Origin: Alphaproteobacteria bacterium
GTDB taxonomy: Bacteria; Pseudomonadota; Alphaproteobacteria; Rhodospirillales; WMHbin7
Assembly (NCBI GenBank): GCA_015231795.1
Contig: JADGAX010000003.1
Location: 124,001-188,000, forward strand
Direction: 5' to 3'
DNA: 64,000 bases
In this document: in pieces, positions 25,460 through 35,169 of the stretch
Position numbering within the stretch: the first letter of the stretch is position 1
Layout: each line of letters starts with the position of its first letter
Made by a program: the position numbers and the translations under genes
The notes under the pieces: model-generated
Seen by the model: only the letters and a program-made list of their open reading frames with translations
Told to the model about the DNA's origin: nothing
Databases searched by the model: none

Positions 25460-26167
25460 TCAGGCTCCCTTCAGGGGCGGCGGATCGGCCAGCCGACCGC
25501 GTTCCAGATGCAGGCGGGAATGCGGGAAATTGCGCAGCAGCCCCTCGTTGTGGGTGGCGATGACCACGGTGGTGCCCAGCTTGTTCAATTCCTCGAACAG
25601 ATAGATCAGGCGGGTGGCCAGCGTGTCGTCGACATTGCCCGTCGGTTCGTCGGCCAGCAGCAGGTCGGGTCTGGCGATCACCGCCCTGGCGATGGCGACC
25701 CGCTGCTTCTGTCCGCCCGACAGAACGGGCGGCTTGGCGTTCAGATGATCGGCCAACCCCACCCATGACAGCAACTCGGGCACATGTTTCTTGATTTCCG
25801 CCTCGGAAACGCCGGAAACGCGCAGGGGCAGAGCCACATTGTCCATAGCCGACATGTGGTCGAGCAGGTGAAAATCTTGAAAGACCACGCCGACCCGCCT
25901 GCGAAGCGCGGGCAACTTGTCGCGCGGCAGGGTCGCCACATCCTGGCCGAACAGGGTCACCAGCCCGCGGGTCGGCCTTTGTCCCAGATACATCAGGCGC
26001 AAGAGCGACGATTTTCCGGCGCCCGACGCTCCGGTCAGGAAGTGGAACGAGCCGGGCTTCAAGGAGAAGGTGATGTCCTCAAGCACTTCGGGTCGCTGGC
26101 CATATCGCAGACCAACGCTTTCAAAGCGGATGACATGCTCAGGTCCTGTGGATAATTTGCGGCTCAC
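25460..26167 (-). CDS. ftsE: FtsE, ATPase subunit of the FtsEX divisome complex
   Basis: The 235-residue ABC ATPase has Walker A GASGAGKSS, signature LSGGQKQR and Walker B LLLADEPTGNVD, plus the D-loop/His region VVIATHNEG. It powers FtsX in cell division. The start is a GTG at 26167-26165 with AGGGAGAAGGG upstream; a longer reading from 26236 has no ribosome-binding site and adds non-homologous residues. A perfect DnaA box (26147-26155) overlaps codons 5-8, which may be chance. Confidence 0.9.
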   Translation of the reverse strand: MSRKLSTGPEHVIRFESVGLRYGQRPEVLEDITFSLKPGSFHFLTGASGAGKSSLLRLMYLGQRPTRGLVTLFGQDVATLPRDKLPALRRRVGVVFQDFHLLDHMSAMDNVALPLRVSGVSEAEIKKHVPELLSWVGLADHLNAKPPVLSGGQKQRVAIARAVIARPDLLLADEPTGNVDDTLATRLIYLFEELNKLGTTVVIATHNEGLLRNFPHSRLHLERGRLADPPPLKGA

Positions 26168-26319
26168 GCACCCTTCTCCCTTAACTTTGATAAGATGACA
26201 CGGCCCATTGGGTCTCGTCCAGGGTCGGGCATACATGATATCGTGGGTCGGTGGGTTTTACGGGCTTGTCTCGGGACTTCACACGCCCTATAAGGAATGA
26301 CAGGGAATCAAGAGCACGC

Positions 26320-27303
26320 ATGATCATCACTTGTCCGGCCTGTTCCGCGCGTTTTAACGTGGCAGATCATCTGATCGGCACCACGGGTCGTTCCGTGCGT
26401 TGCGCCAAATGCGGGCACAAGTGGCATCAGATGCCCGAAGGCATGGAGGGCATGGCCCCGCCGCCCGCCTCCCCGCCAGTCCAGAAACGCCCTGCTCCAG
26501 CGGCGCAACCAGCGCCCCGCCCGGCGGCGATGAAGGGGCAAACGCCTTCCCCCTTGCCCAAGCTGGGCGATATCCCGCTTGAAATGCCCGCCAAGAGTGG
26601 CGGCGGTCTGGCCGCCATGATGAGCGACGCCGAGACCGATGATGTCGATCTGGCGGCGGCGCTTGACCGGGTGGCCGGCGTGGTCGCCGAGGCAGATTCG
26701 CATCACACCTTCGATTCGGTGGGGTCCAAGAAAGCCACGGGCGACGAGTCGTCCGGCCAGGACCTGCCCGACGATTTTGACTTCGGCGATGCCGAGCCGA
26801 TCCCCGAGGTTTTTTCCAGGGGGGCAGCGCCTGCCAAGCAGCCGGGAAAAAGAGGCCTGTTTGGCGGGCTGATCATCCTGCTGGGCTTTATCTTGTTCCT
26901 GGGTGGCTTGGCCGCCGGGGCTTATTTCCTGCGCAGCCAGATTGTTGAGCTGTGGCCCGATGCCGCGATCTTCTACGAAGAAGTGGGTATCGAAGCCGAA
27001 GCCCTGGGTTCCGGCCTCAAATTCCGCAACGTTACCAGCGAGCGGGTGATGGAAAACAATGTCGAGATTCTGGTGGTGCGCGGCGTCGTCGCCAACGTCT
27101 CGGACAAAACCCGCGATTTGCCCCTGGTGAAACTGTCACTCTATGATAGCGCCAATCTGGTGGTGCAGGAAAAGATCATGCCGCCGCCCGAACGCACTTT
27201 GGCGGCCAATGAGAGCACGGGCTTTAAGGTCAATGTCGAAAGTCCGGCGGCAGCCGCCAGACGGTTCGAGGTCACGTTCGCGCCCCGCCCTGGGCAGGAG
27301 TGA
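26320..27303 (+). CDS. MJ0042-type zinc-ribbon, DUF3426 membrane protein
   Basis: The 327-residue protein begins with an MJ0042 zinc ribbon (Cys5, Cys8, Cys28, Cys31: CPAC...CAKCGHKWH). A Pro/Ala-rich and then acidic low-complexity region follows (about 40-160). One transmembrane helix (about 181-204) leads to a C-terminal periplasmic DUF3426 domain with VRGVVANVSDKTRDLP and ESTGFKVNVESP. The layout suggests a cytoplasmic zinc ribbon tied to an extracytoplasmic domain; the family is common in Rhodospirillales, function unknown. It is divergent from ftsE (152 bases between start codons). Confidence 0.82.
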   Translation: MIITCPACSARFNVADHLIGTTGRSVRCAKCGHKWHQMPEGMEGMAPPPASPPVQKRPAPAAQPAPRPAAMKGQTPSPLPKLGDIPLEMPAKSGGGLAAMMSDAETDDVDLAAALDRVAGVVAEADSHHTFDSVGSKKATGDESSGQDLPDDFDFGDAEPIPEVFSRGAAPAKQPGKRGLFGGLIILLGFILFLGGLAAGAYFLRSQIVELWPDAAIFYEEVGIEAEALGSGLKFRNVTSERVMENNVEILVVRGVVANVSDKTRDLPLVKLSLYDSANLVVQEKIMPPPERTLAANESTGFKVNVESPAAAARRFEVTFAPRPGQE

Positions 27304-27365
27304 CGCCCCCTTCCGCTTAGACCGAACCGGCGCTATCCTTTCCCGGCACCAAGGGGGAGGACGCG

Positions 27366-28928
27366 ATGCTGAATGTTCAGATCGGCAGGTTGCCAGCCAG
27401 GCACGCTAGGTATCGCCCTCGTCATACGGCCTTCGTCTTCAAGGACCACAGCTACAGTTGGAAAGAGTTCGACGCCGTCATCAACCGGCTGGCCAACGCA
27501 TTTCTGCGGGCGGGACTTAAGAAGGGCGACAAGGTCGCCACCGTGCTGTCCAATTCCCTGGAACTGATGACCGCCTATTGGGCGGTGGCCAAGACCGGCT
27601 TGGTGATCGTGCCCTGTTCGACCCTGTTGCAGGCCGCTGGGCTGAAAACGCTGCTGGCCGATTCCGATGCGGTTTGCGTGATCGCCGACGCTTCGTTTGC
27701 GCCGATGCTGTCGGACATCAGATCCGAACTGCCCGCCATCGCCGATGAGCGTTGGATTCTGGCCGGATGCGGCGGCGCAGTACGGCAAGGTTTTTGCGCC
27801 TTCGAGGATTTCGTGGCGGGCGCCAGTGAAGCCGAACCGCCCGACGCCGGGCTGGACGGCGATGACGTTTACAACATCATGTATAGTTCAGGCACTACGG
27901 GTGCGCCCAAGGGCATCGTGCATAGCCATTACGTGCGGGCGCAATATTGCTCGTTGTTCGCTTCGTCCTGGCGCATGACGCCGGAATCGGTGGTGCTGCA
28001 TGCGGGTGCCATCGTCTTCAACGGCGCCATGCTGGATCTTATGCCCTGGATGTTTTTGGGCTGTGCCTATGTGCTGCATCCCTCGTTCAATCCCGAAGCG
28101 GTGATCCGCGATATCGAGCGCCTCAAGGTCACCCATATGATCATGGTGCCTTCGCAGATCATCGCGCTGATGAACAGTCCTGACTTCAAGCCCGAACGTC
28201 TGGCCTCGCTGCAGATGCTGCAATCGCTGGGCGCGCCCTTGCTGCTCGAGCATAAGAAACGCCTGAACGCGGCGCTGCCGGGCCGCTTCTATGAACTATA
28301 CGGTCTGACCGAAGGCTTCATGACCGTGCTGGACCGCGACGACGCCGTGCGCAAGGCGGGGTCGGTCGGCGTGCCGACGCCCTTCTTCGAAATGAAAATC
28401 GTCGATGAACAGGGCATTGAAGTGCCACCGCGAACAGTGGGCGAGATCTGTGGGCGCGGCCCCATCCTGATGAGCGAATATTACAAGCGCCCAGATCTGA
28501 CGGCCAAGGCGCTGCAGAATGGCTGGCTGCATTCCGGCGATGCCGGTTACGTGGACGAGGAAGGCTATCTGTTCCTGGTCGATCGCATCAAGGACATGAT
28601 CATCTCGGGCGGCGTCAACGTCTATCCCAAGGACATCGAGGAGGTGATGGCCGCCCATCCCGCCATCAACGAAGTGGCGGTGTTCGGTTCACCCGACGAG
28701 AAATGGGGCGAGGTGCCGGTGGCCGCCGTCATTCTGCGGCAAGGCTTCCTGGCGACGGCGGACGACATCAAGGAATGGACCAATGAACGCGTCGGCGCCA
28801 AATTCCAGCGCCTGCATGACGTGGTGTTTCTGGACACATTCCCGCGCAACGCCGCCGCCAAGACACTGAAGCGCGAGATCAAGGAGGCGTATGTGAAGGG
28901 AAAGGGAGAAAGCAAAAATGGCCGCTGA
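27366..28928 (+). CDS. AMP-binding acyl-CoA synthetase
   Basis: The 520-residue enzyme is an ANL-superfamily acyl-CoA ligase. The P-loop YSSGTTGAPKGIVHSH spans about residues 173-188. Further motifs are LYGLTEG, YLFLVDRIKDMIISGGVNVYPKDIEE (hinge and C-terminal domain), and the C-terminal catalytic-lysine region FPRNAAAKTLKR. It activates a carboxylate to AMP then CoA thioester; chain length or aromatic preference cannot be told. Its 3' end overlaps the start of the HerA-like gene by 11 bases, so both are probably co-transcribed. AAGGGGGAGG precedes the ATG. Confidence 0.9.
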   Translation: MLNVQIGRLPARHARYRPRHTAFVFKDHSYSWKEFDAVINRLANAFLRAGLKKGDKVATVLSNSLELMTAYWAVAKTGLVIVPCSTLLQAAGLKTLLADSDAVCVIADASFAPMLSDIRSELPAIADERWILAGCGGAVRQGFCAFEDFVAGASEAEPPDAGLDGDDVYNIMYSSGTTGAPKGIVHSHYVRAQYCSLFASSWRMTPESVVLHAGAIVFNGAMLDLMPWMFLGCAYVLHPSFNPEAVIRDIERLKVTHMIMVPSQIIALMNSPDFKPERLASLQMLQSLGAPLLLEHKKRLNAALPGRFYELYGLTEGFMTVLDRDDAVRKAGSVGVPTPFFEMKIVDEQGIEVPPRTVGEICGRGPILMSEYYKRPDLTAKALQNGWLHSGDAGYVDEEGYLFLVDRIKDMIISGGVNVYPKDIEEVMAAHPAINEVAVFGSPDEKWGEVPVAAVILRQGFLATADDIKEWTNERVGAKFQRLHDVVFLDTFPRNAAAKTLKREIKEAYVKGKGESKNGR

Positions 28929-30435
28929 GGGAACGATATTTTTGGGAGCAGGCAGTCAGCCGGTCAGTCTCGATTTGCGCTTTGGAAATCGACATGGCTT
29001 GGTTGCGGGCGCCACCGGCACCGGCAAGACGGTAACGCTTCAGGTTATGGTCGAGGGTTTCTCGCGGGCGGGCGTTCCGGTGATGATCGCGGACGTCAAA
29101 GGTGATCTGTCCGGCCTGTGCATGCCGGGCAATGTTGGCGGCAAGATGGGCGAACGCGCCAAGCGTATCGGCCTTCAGGATTTCAGCGCCCAGGGCTTCC
29201 CCGTAGTTTTCTGGGATGTTTTCGGCAAAAACGGCCATCCGATGCGAACCACGATCTCAGATATGGGGCCTGTGCTTCTGGCGCGTCTGATGGGATTGAA
29301 CGAAACCCAGGAAGGCGTGTTGCAGGCAGCCTTCGCCCTGGCCGACGACGAGGGGCTGTTGCTGCTTGATCTTGACGACCTGCGGGCGCTGCTGCGCTTC
29401 CTTGAAGAGAATAGGAACGAGCTTTCTCAGCGCTATGGCAATGTTACACAGGCCAGCGTGGGCGCCATCGTTCGCCAGATCATGGCGCTTGAGCGCGAAG
29501 GGGGCGCGCAGTTTTTCGGTGAACCGGCGCTTGAAGTGGCCGATCTCATCCAGGGCGACAGGTATGGCATGGGGCTGGTGCATGTCGTTGACGCGACAAC
29601 CTTGATCCACAAGCCGAGGCTTTACGCCGCCGTCATGCTTTGGCTGCTGTCCGAACTGTTCGAAAACCTGCCGGAAGTGGGAGATCTTGAAAAGCCTGTC
29701 TTCGTGCTGTTCCTGGATGAAGCGCATCTTTTATTCGACGGTGCGCCCAAAGCCTTGCTGGACAAGGTTGAGCAGGTGGCAAGGCTGATCCGCTCGAAAG
29801 GCGTTGGCGTTTATTTCGTCACCCAGAACCCCTTGGACATTCCGCCAGACATCGCGGGCCAGCTTGGCAACCGGGTGCAGCATGCGCTGCGCGCTTTTAC
29901 GGCGCGTGACCAGAAGGCGGTCGATGCGGCGGCGGAAACCTTCCGGTCAAACCCGGCCTTTGACGCCAAGACGGTGATCACCGAATTGGGCGTGGGCGAG
30001 GCGCTCGTCTCCGTGTTGCAGGAGGGGGGCGTGCCTTCGGTGGTAGAGCGGACCTTGCTGCGTCCCCCATCATCGAAACTGGGGCCTGCTGGTCCGGCGG
30101 AGCTTGCGAATGCGCAGAAATTCAGCCCCTATGCCGGGCGCTACGACGTTTCCGTGAACCGGGAATCAGCGCATGAAATTCTGGGGACGCGCGCCGAAAA
30201 GGCGGCGCAGTCGGCTAGCCAAGCCGAAGAAGAGGCCAAGCAGGCCAAGGAGGCCGCCCGCCAGGAGGCCTTGCAGGAAAAAGAGGAACGCAGGCTTCGC
30301 CGTTCTTCCGTCCCGTCATCGAGACGGGAAGGTGTAGGCGAGGCGCTGGCCAAAAGCGTGGTCCGCGCGGTTGGCAGCCGCATCGGTCGCGAAATCGTGC
30401 GCGGCGTTCTTGGCGGGTTGTTTCGGGGGAAGTGA
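28918..30435 (+). CDS. HerA-like DUF853 ATPase (YjgR family)
   Basis: The 505-residue protein is a HerA/FtsK-superfamily ATPase: Walker A GATGTGKT at residues 31-38 and Walker B VFVLFLDEAHLLF in the middle, followed by GVGVYFVTQNPLDIP. The C-terminal region (about 405-500) is Ala/Glu/Arg-rich with a predicted coiled coil, then a short basic/hydrophobic tail. YjgR-type proteins are widespread and lack the usual HerA partner nuclease NurA. None is present here. Function in DNA handling is inferred only from the fold. The ATG lies inside the acyl-CoA synthetase 3' end (11-base overlap). Confidence 0.85.
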   Translation: MAAEGTIFLGAGSQPVSLDLRFGNRHGLVAGATGTGKTVTLQVMVEGFSRAGVPVMIADVKGDLSGLCMPGNVGGKMGERAKRIGLQDFSAQGFPVVFWDVFGKNGHPMRTTISDMGPVLLARLMGLNETQEGVLQAAFALADDEGLLLLDLDDLRALLRFLEENRNELSQRYGNVTQASVGAIVRQIMALEREGGAQFFGEPALEVADLIQGDRYGMGLVHVVDATTLIHKPRLYAAVMLWLLSELFENLPEVGDLEKPVFVLFLDEAHLLFDGAPKALLDKVEQVARLIRSKGVGVYFVTQNPLDIPPDIAGQLGNRVQHALRAFTARDQKAVDAAAETFRSNPAFDAKTVITELGVGEALVSVLQEGGVPSVVERTLLRPPSSKLGPAGPAELANAQKFSPYAGRYDVSVNRESAHEILGTRAEKAAQSASQAEEEAKQAKEAARQEALQEKEERRLRRSSVPSSRREGVGEALAKSVVRAVGSRIGREIVRGVLGGLFRGK

Positions 30436-30473
30436 AGAACGTCGCGCCCGTCGCTAAGCATGACGTTTGACTC

Positions 30474-31265
30474 TCATTCCCCAACTCCCAACTTCAGCGC
30501 CGTTTCGATGATCTGTTCGGAGCGGATGATGTTGTAGTGGTCGCGCCCTTCGATGGCTTTGTAGTCGACGGGCAGCCCCTGATCGGCGAGAGCCGCCACA
30601 TAGCCTTCGGACAGCGAGGGCGTGGTGACGTTGTCGCCAGCCCCCACCAGCACGGCGATTTTCGTCTTGGGCGGAATGCGCGTCACGTAATCGCTGGGGG
30701 ATTCGCTGGTCCACATTCCCCCGGACCGCCCGGCCCGCCACTGGCGGATGTCGCAGACGCAGCCGAACAACAAGGCGGCGTCGGCCAGGCCGGGATGGCG
30801 GCCTAGAATCACCCCCGCGACCGCCGAGCCGCCGGAATGGCCGATCAGCACAAGGCGTTGAGGATGATAGTGCCTCTTCAGATTGGCGATGGCGTCGGCG
30901 ATGTCGTCGATGACGGCGCTTCGCCAATTATCGACGCGGTTGCGTTCGCCGGTGGAATAATTGCCTTCCTCGTCGTTGTAGCCGGGGCGCAGCAGGGCCA
31001 CGGCCACCGTGCCTGGCGGGGCTTTGTCGACCAAGCCCTGGGCAACCTTGAACATGGAAGTAGCTGGCGAGCCGTCGGAATGATTGCCGTGCAACAGCAC
31101 ATACAAAAGCCGAGGAGAGGCCCCTTCCTTGCTTTCAAACGTTCTGGCGATCAGACATTCTTCCCTGGCGCTGACGCGAAGCGGGCTGACAGGTTTGTCG
31201 CAAGGAGCGGCCAAGACGGGATCGGCCAGAAGCACGAAGGCAAGAAGGGCAAGGAAGATTCGCAA
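30474..31265 (-). CDS. Exported alpha/beta hydrolase
   Basis: The 263-residue protein has a Sec signal peptide (residues 1-19, ending VLAA) and an alpha/beta-hydrolase fold: the nucleophile elbow GHSGG, a catalytic Asp candidate in GAGDNVT, and a His in GRDHYNI. LLYVLLHGNHSDGS contains the oxyanion-side HG motif. Several Cys residues suggest disulfides. The start is a TTG at 31265, chosen because it gives the intact signal peptide; it lies 9 bases after the stop of the upstream ABC permease gene. Substrate is unknown (esterase or peptidase). Confidence 0.8.
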   Translation of the reverse strand: MRIFLALLAFVLLADPVLAAPCDKPVSPLRVSAREECLIARTFESKEGASPRLLYVLLHGNHSDGSPATSMFKVAQGLVDKAPPGTVAVALLRPGYNDEEGNYSTGERNRVDNWRSAVIDDIADAIANLKRHYHPQRLVLIGHSGGSAVAGVILGRHPGLADAALLFGCVCDIRQWRAGRSGGMWTSESPSDYVTRIPPKTKIAVLVGAGDNVTTPSLSEGYVAALADQGLPVDYKAIEGRDHYNIIRSEQIIETALKLGVGE

Positions 31266-31274
31266 CGCCCGCTC

Positions 31275-33791
31275 CTATTCGTTGCGCAAGTAAGGCGCCG
31301 CCTTGGCGGCCAGGGCGCGGCTGGTGACCAGATGTCCGGCCAACAGGGTCACGACCAATCCGAACAGCAACAATCCCAGGCTGCTGGCGGGCAGGAAGCG
31401 CCAGGTCATGTTCATCATGCGGTCCAGAATGCCGAAGGCGGCCAAGGTGCCGATGGCGCCCGCCAGCAGCGAGGTGGCCAGGCCCAGAAACAGGAATTCC
31501 AGAAGATAGGCCCTAAACAGCATGGGCCGGTCGGCGCCCAGCACTTTCAGCACCACGGATTCATAGACGCGCCTGCGCAAGCTGGCGGCCACCGCGCCCG
31601 CCAGAACCAGACCGCCCGCAGGCAAGGTGGCGGCGGCCATCACGGCCAGCGCCATGCCAGCACCTTCCAGAACGCCCTTCACGCTTTCCAGCGCGTTGCG
31701 CACCCGGATGACCGAGACGTTGGGCAACGCGTCGGTGACGGCGCGTTCGATGTCGTCCTCGCGCGTCGCATCCGCCTTTGCGGTGGCCAGGAAAGTATAG
31801 GGCGCTCCCTCTAGCGTTCCTGGCGAGAAGAGAAAGGCGAAATTCATGCTGGCCGCACTCCAGTCGATGTCGCGCAGGCTGGCTACTTCGGCCTCGATGG
31901 CGCGGCCCAGAATGTCTACTCCGACGCGGTCGCCCACCTTCAGGCCAAGCCCCTTGGCCAGACGCGCATCCAGGGAAACCAAGGCGGGTCCTCGATAGGT
32001 TTCGTCCCACCAGCTTCCGGCCAGCAGTTGCGTGCCATCCGGCATGGCGGCGGCGCTTGAGAATCCCCGGTCGCCATCCAGCGCCCAGCGAGCGCTGGGA
32101 TCGATCTTGACCTCCTCGGCGGGCGTTCCGTTCAACATCGTCACGCGTCCGCGAATCATCGGGGCCAGACGGATGTCGCGGGCCTGATGATCCTTGGCGG
32201 CGGTGATGAACCCTTCCTTCTGGTTGGGCTGGATGTCGATGAAGAAAAAGGCGGGCGCTTCTTCGGGCAGCCGGTCTTCGATCTGGTGGCGCAGATTGCT
32301 TTCGATCTGGGCCAGCGTGGTCAGCACGGCTAGGCCGATGCCCAGCGACACCACCACGCTGGGCGCTGGCGAACCGGGACGAAACAGTTGACCCAGGGCC
32401 AGACGCAGTCCGGCGGCCCGGGAATGGCGCGATACCAGACGTGCTGTGCTTGCCAACAGATAGGCCAGCAGGCGGAACAAGATCAGGCTGGCCAGCGACG
32501 CGATGACAAACCAAATGGCCAGCATGCGGTTGCTGGATGTTTGGACGACCAGCAAAGCCAGGGCCAGCGCAAAGGGCAGGGCGGGCAGCAGAGTCAAAAG
32601 GCGCTGTTTCATCGCCGGGCGGGCGACCAGGGCGCGCAAGGCGGCGGCGGGCGACGTGCCGCCAATGCCCGCCAGAGGGCCGATGCCGAAGGCCAGGGCA
32701 ACCAGCAGTCCGGCCAAGGCAGCCTTGACCAGCGGTTCCGGATAGATGCCAGCGATCAGGCGCACGGGCAGGGCTTGGCTGGCCGCATCCAGCGCCGCCA
32801 GCGGGATCAGCAAGCCCAAGCCCAGACCCAACAGAATGCCCAGCACGGCCAGAGTCAGAACCTCGATGCCATAGATGGCGAAGATCTGGTTGTTGCCGGC
32901 GCCGATGCTTTTCAAGATGGCGATGCTGCGCGCTCTGGTGTCGAGATGGCTTTTTACCGCGTTGGCGACGCCGATGCCGCCAACCAGAAGACCGGCCAGC
33001 CCGGTCAGCGTTAAAAACAAGGACAGATTGTCGAGAAAGCGCTTCAAGCCGGGCGCCGCCTCGTCAAGACCGCGGATGCGCCAATGCGCCTTGGGAAATT
33101 TCTGTTCCAATTGGGCGCGCACCTTGGCCGCGTCGGACTGATTGGGCAGGGCCAAGCGGGTGACGTAGCGTTCGATGCTGCCCGGCATCATCAGACCGCT
33201 GGCTTGCAAACCCTCCCACGAGACCAGCAGGCGCGGCCCCAACTGGAAGGGCGAGGCTACCTTGTCGGGTTCATGATCGATCACTCCTGCAATGCGAAGA
33301 CGAACCGATCCCAGAACGACGCTGTCTCCGACCTGAATGCCAAGACGCGCCAGCAGTCCCGGATCGGCCAAGGCGGAAAAACCGCCGCCATTACCTTCGA
33401 ACAGGCTGGCGTTATTGGGGTTCAGACGCAACTGGCCCGCCAGCGGATAGGCTTGATCGACCGCCTTCAACTCGACCAGCGTGCGAGAGCCGGAATCGCT
33501 TCGGACCATGGCGCGCATTTCAAGATGCGTCGAAATGCGCCCCATGCTTTCCAGATACGTCTTTGCGTCATCGTCAAGCGGGCGGTACATCTGCGAAACC
33601 GCAAGATCGCCGCCCAGCAAGAGCCTGGCGTCGGCCCGCAGGCCCGCCTTGACGGCTTCGGTCAGTTCGCCAGCGGCGGCGATAGTGGCGACGCCCAGGG
33701 CCAAGCAGGCCAGGAAAATGCGAAAGCCGCGAAAGCCCTGTTTGACGTCGGCCCGCAACTCCCGAAGGGCCAGGGTGACGGTGGGACTCAT
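31275..33791 (-). CDS. YbbP-like ABC transporter permease with two FtsX-type domains
   Basis: The 838-residue membrane protein begins with a conserved cytoplasmic-to-membrane start (TLALRELRADVKQGFRGFRIFLACLALG) and has two FtsX-type permease modules with about ten transmembrane helices in total, plus two large extracytoplasmic regions. This is the E. coli YbbP layout. It pairs with the YbbA-like ATPase encoded upstream (34489-35169) and, in E. coli, neighbours the esterase TesA. The methyltransferase gene lies between permease and ATPase and overlaps both by ATGA. The substrate is unknown; related systems move lipids or lipoproteins. Confidence 0.85.
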   Translation of the reverse strand: MSPTVTLALRELRADVKQGFRGFRIFLACLALGVATIAAAGELTEAVKAGLRADARLLLGGDLAVSQMYRPLDDDAKTYLESMGRISTHLEMRAMVRSDSGSRTLVELKAVDQAYPLAGQLRLNPNNASLFEGNGGGFSALADPGLLARLGIQVGDSVVLGSVRLRIAGVIDHEPDKVASPFQLGPRLLVSWEGLQASGLMMPGSIERYVTRLALPNQSDAAKVRAQLEQKFPKAHWRIRGLDEAAPGLKRFLDNLSLFLTLTGLAGLLVGGIGVANAVKSHLDTRARSIAILKSIGAGNNQIFAIYGIEVLTLAVLGILLGLGLGLLIPLAALDAASQALPVRLIAGIYPEPLVKAALAGLLVALAFGIGPLAGIGGTSPAAALRALVARPAMKQRLLTLLPALPFALALALLVVQTSSNRMLAIWFVIASLASLILFRLLAYLLASTARLVSRHSRAAGLRLALGQLFRPGSPAPSVVVSLGIGLAVLTTLAQIESNLRHQIEDRLPEEAPAFFFIDIQPNQKEGFITAAKDHQARDIRLAPMIRGRVTMLNGTPAEEVKIDPSARWALDGDRGFSSAAAMPDGTQLLAGSWWDETYRGPALVSLDARLAKGLGLKVGDRVGVDILGRAIEAEVASLRDIDWSAASMNFAFLFSPGTLEGAPYTFLATAKADATREDDIERAVTDALPNVSVIRVRNALESVKGVLEGAGMALAVMAAATLPAGGLVLAGAVAASLRRRVYESVVLKVLGADRPMLFRAYLLEFLFLGLATSLLAGAIGTLAAFGILDRMMNMTWRFLPASSLGLLLFGLVVTLLAGHLVTSRALAAKAAPYLRNE

Positions 33792-34492
33792 TCCTTGATG
33801 GCCAGCCAGCCGCCGAACAGAAAAGCCTGATGGAAATGTTCGACCGTGGTAAAGCCCGCCTGATGCAGCAGCTTGAACAAGCGGGTTTCTGAAACGAAAT
33901 GGATATCCCTGGCGACGTGCTTCAAGCCCTTCTCGACTTCGACGGGATCGATGCCATGCGACAATTGCCAGCGCGTCCAGGCGGCCAACAGTCGGGCGTA
34001 GCGCGGCGTATCGGAAGCGCCGTGCAAATCGGCCAACACCAGGGGCGCACCCGGCTTCAAGGCCTTTGAAATGCCCGCCAGCAGATTGGCTTTGGCGCCG
34101 TCATCGGGCAGGAAATGCATGACCAGCAGACAGGCGGCGGCGTCGAACCTCAGGCCGGGGTCCAGATCGCTCACCGTGCCCTGAACCAGTTGGGTGCGCT
34201 CTTGCAATTGCTTGGCCTTCAGGCGCGTCTCGGCCTGTTTCAACATGGCGGCGGAAGGATCGACGCCGGTGAAGCGCCAACCGGGATGATGGGCGGCAAG
34301 GCGCAGAATTTCCTCGCCTGTGCCGCAACCCGCGATCAGAAAATGAGCGTTCTGTCCCAGCATGTCTTCCAGCAGGAACTGGGCCATGGCGTGCAGCGTT
34401 TCATAGCCGGGGATGACCTTGCGCACCGTGTCGTCGTAGCGCGCCGCCCTTTGATCGTGGAAATGCTGCTGAGGATCGAAATTGTCGGTCAT
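33788..34492 (-). CDS. Class I SAM-dependent methyltransferase
   Basis: The 234-residue protein has the class I motif I FLIAGCGTGEE, motif II-like FTGVDPSAAML, and ADLHGASD at motif IV/V. The substrate cannot be inferred. The gene lies between the YbbA-type ATPase and the YbbP-type permease genes and overlaps both by ATGA, so all three must be translated together. This position is unusual, because ybbA and ybbP are normally adjacent. The C-terminus ends in a helical segment (TTVEHFHQAFLFGGWLAIKE). Confidence 0.87.
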   Translation of the reverse strand: MTDNFDPQQHFHDQRAARYDDTVRKVIPGYETLHAMAQFLLEDMLGQNAHFLIAGCGTGEEILRLAAHHPGWRFTGVDPSAAMLKQAETRLKAKQLQERTQLVQGTVSDLDPGLRFDAAACLLVMHFLPDDGAKANLLAGISKALKPGAPLVLADLHGASDTPRYARLLAAWTRWQLSHGIDPVEVEKGLKHVARDIHFVSETRLFKLLHQAGFTTVEHFHQAFLFGGWLAIKE

Positions 34493-35169
34493 GAAGCCTC
34501 TCCTTCCAAACGCCCGTCCTTCAGGCGCGCCACGCGCGAGCAGCGCCCGGCCAGATTGGCGTCGTGGGTGATCAGAACCAAGGTGGCGCCGCTGTTGCGG
34601 TTCAGATCGAACAAAAGATCAATGACCCCTTCGCCGGTCGTTTGGTCCAGATTGCCCGTCGGTTCGTCGGCCAGCAGCAGTCCTGGCTTGGCGGCGAAGG
34701 CGCGGGCCAGCGCTACGCGCTGCTGCTCGCCGCCGGAAAGCTGCGACGGATAATGCGACAGGCGCGCTTGCAGGCCCACGCGCTCAAGCAGCGCTTTCGC
34801 TTGTTTCAAAGCGCCGCGCTTGCCCGCCAGTTCCAGCGGAATGGCCACATTCTCAAGCGCCGTCATGGTGGGGATCAGATGAAAAGATTGAAAGACGATG
34901 CCGACATGGCTGCGCCGAAACAGGGCCAGGGCGTCTTCGCTCATCTTGCCAAGGGTTTTGCCCAGGATGACGGCCGATCCTTGGCTTGGGCGTTCCAGCC
35001 CGGCCATGATCATCATCAGCGAGGACTTGCCGGAACCCGAAGGGCCGACCAGACCCAGGGTTTCACCGACTGCGACCTGCAAGTCAATGCCGTTCAGGAT
35101 ATTGACCTCGCCCGCTTCTGAGGCCAGCTTAAGGTGAATGCCGGATAGATGGATCGCCAGGTGGGTCAT
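34489..35169 (-). CDS. YbbA/LolD-like ABC transporter ATPase
   Basis: The 226-residue protein has Walker A GPSGSGKSSLM, signature LSGGEQQR and Walker B LLLADEPTGNLD, all intact, and the MacB/LolD-type sequence. Its predicted partner is the permease at 31275-33791. The ATG (35169-35167) overlaps by two bases the divergent arylesterase ATG (35168), forming CATG. There is little ribosome-binding sequence upstream of it on its own strand. The same tesA-ybbA divergence is known in E. coli. Confidence 0.9.
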   Translation of the reverse strand: MTHLAIHLSGIHLKLASEAGEVNILNGIDLQVAVGETLGLVGPSGSGKSSLMMIMAGLERPSQGSAVILGKTLGKMSEDALALFRRSHVGIVFQSFHLIPTMTALENVAIPLELAGKRGALKQAKALLERVGLQARLSHYPSQLSGGEQQRVALARAFAAKPGLLLADEPTGNLDQTTGEGVIDLLFDLNRNSGATLVLITHDANLAGRCSRVARLKDGRLEGEAS

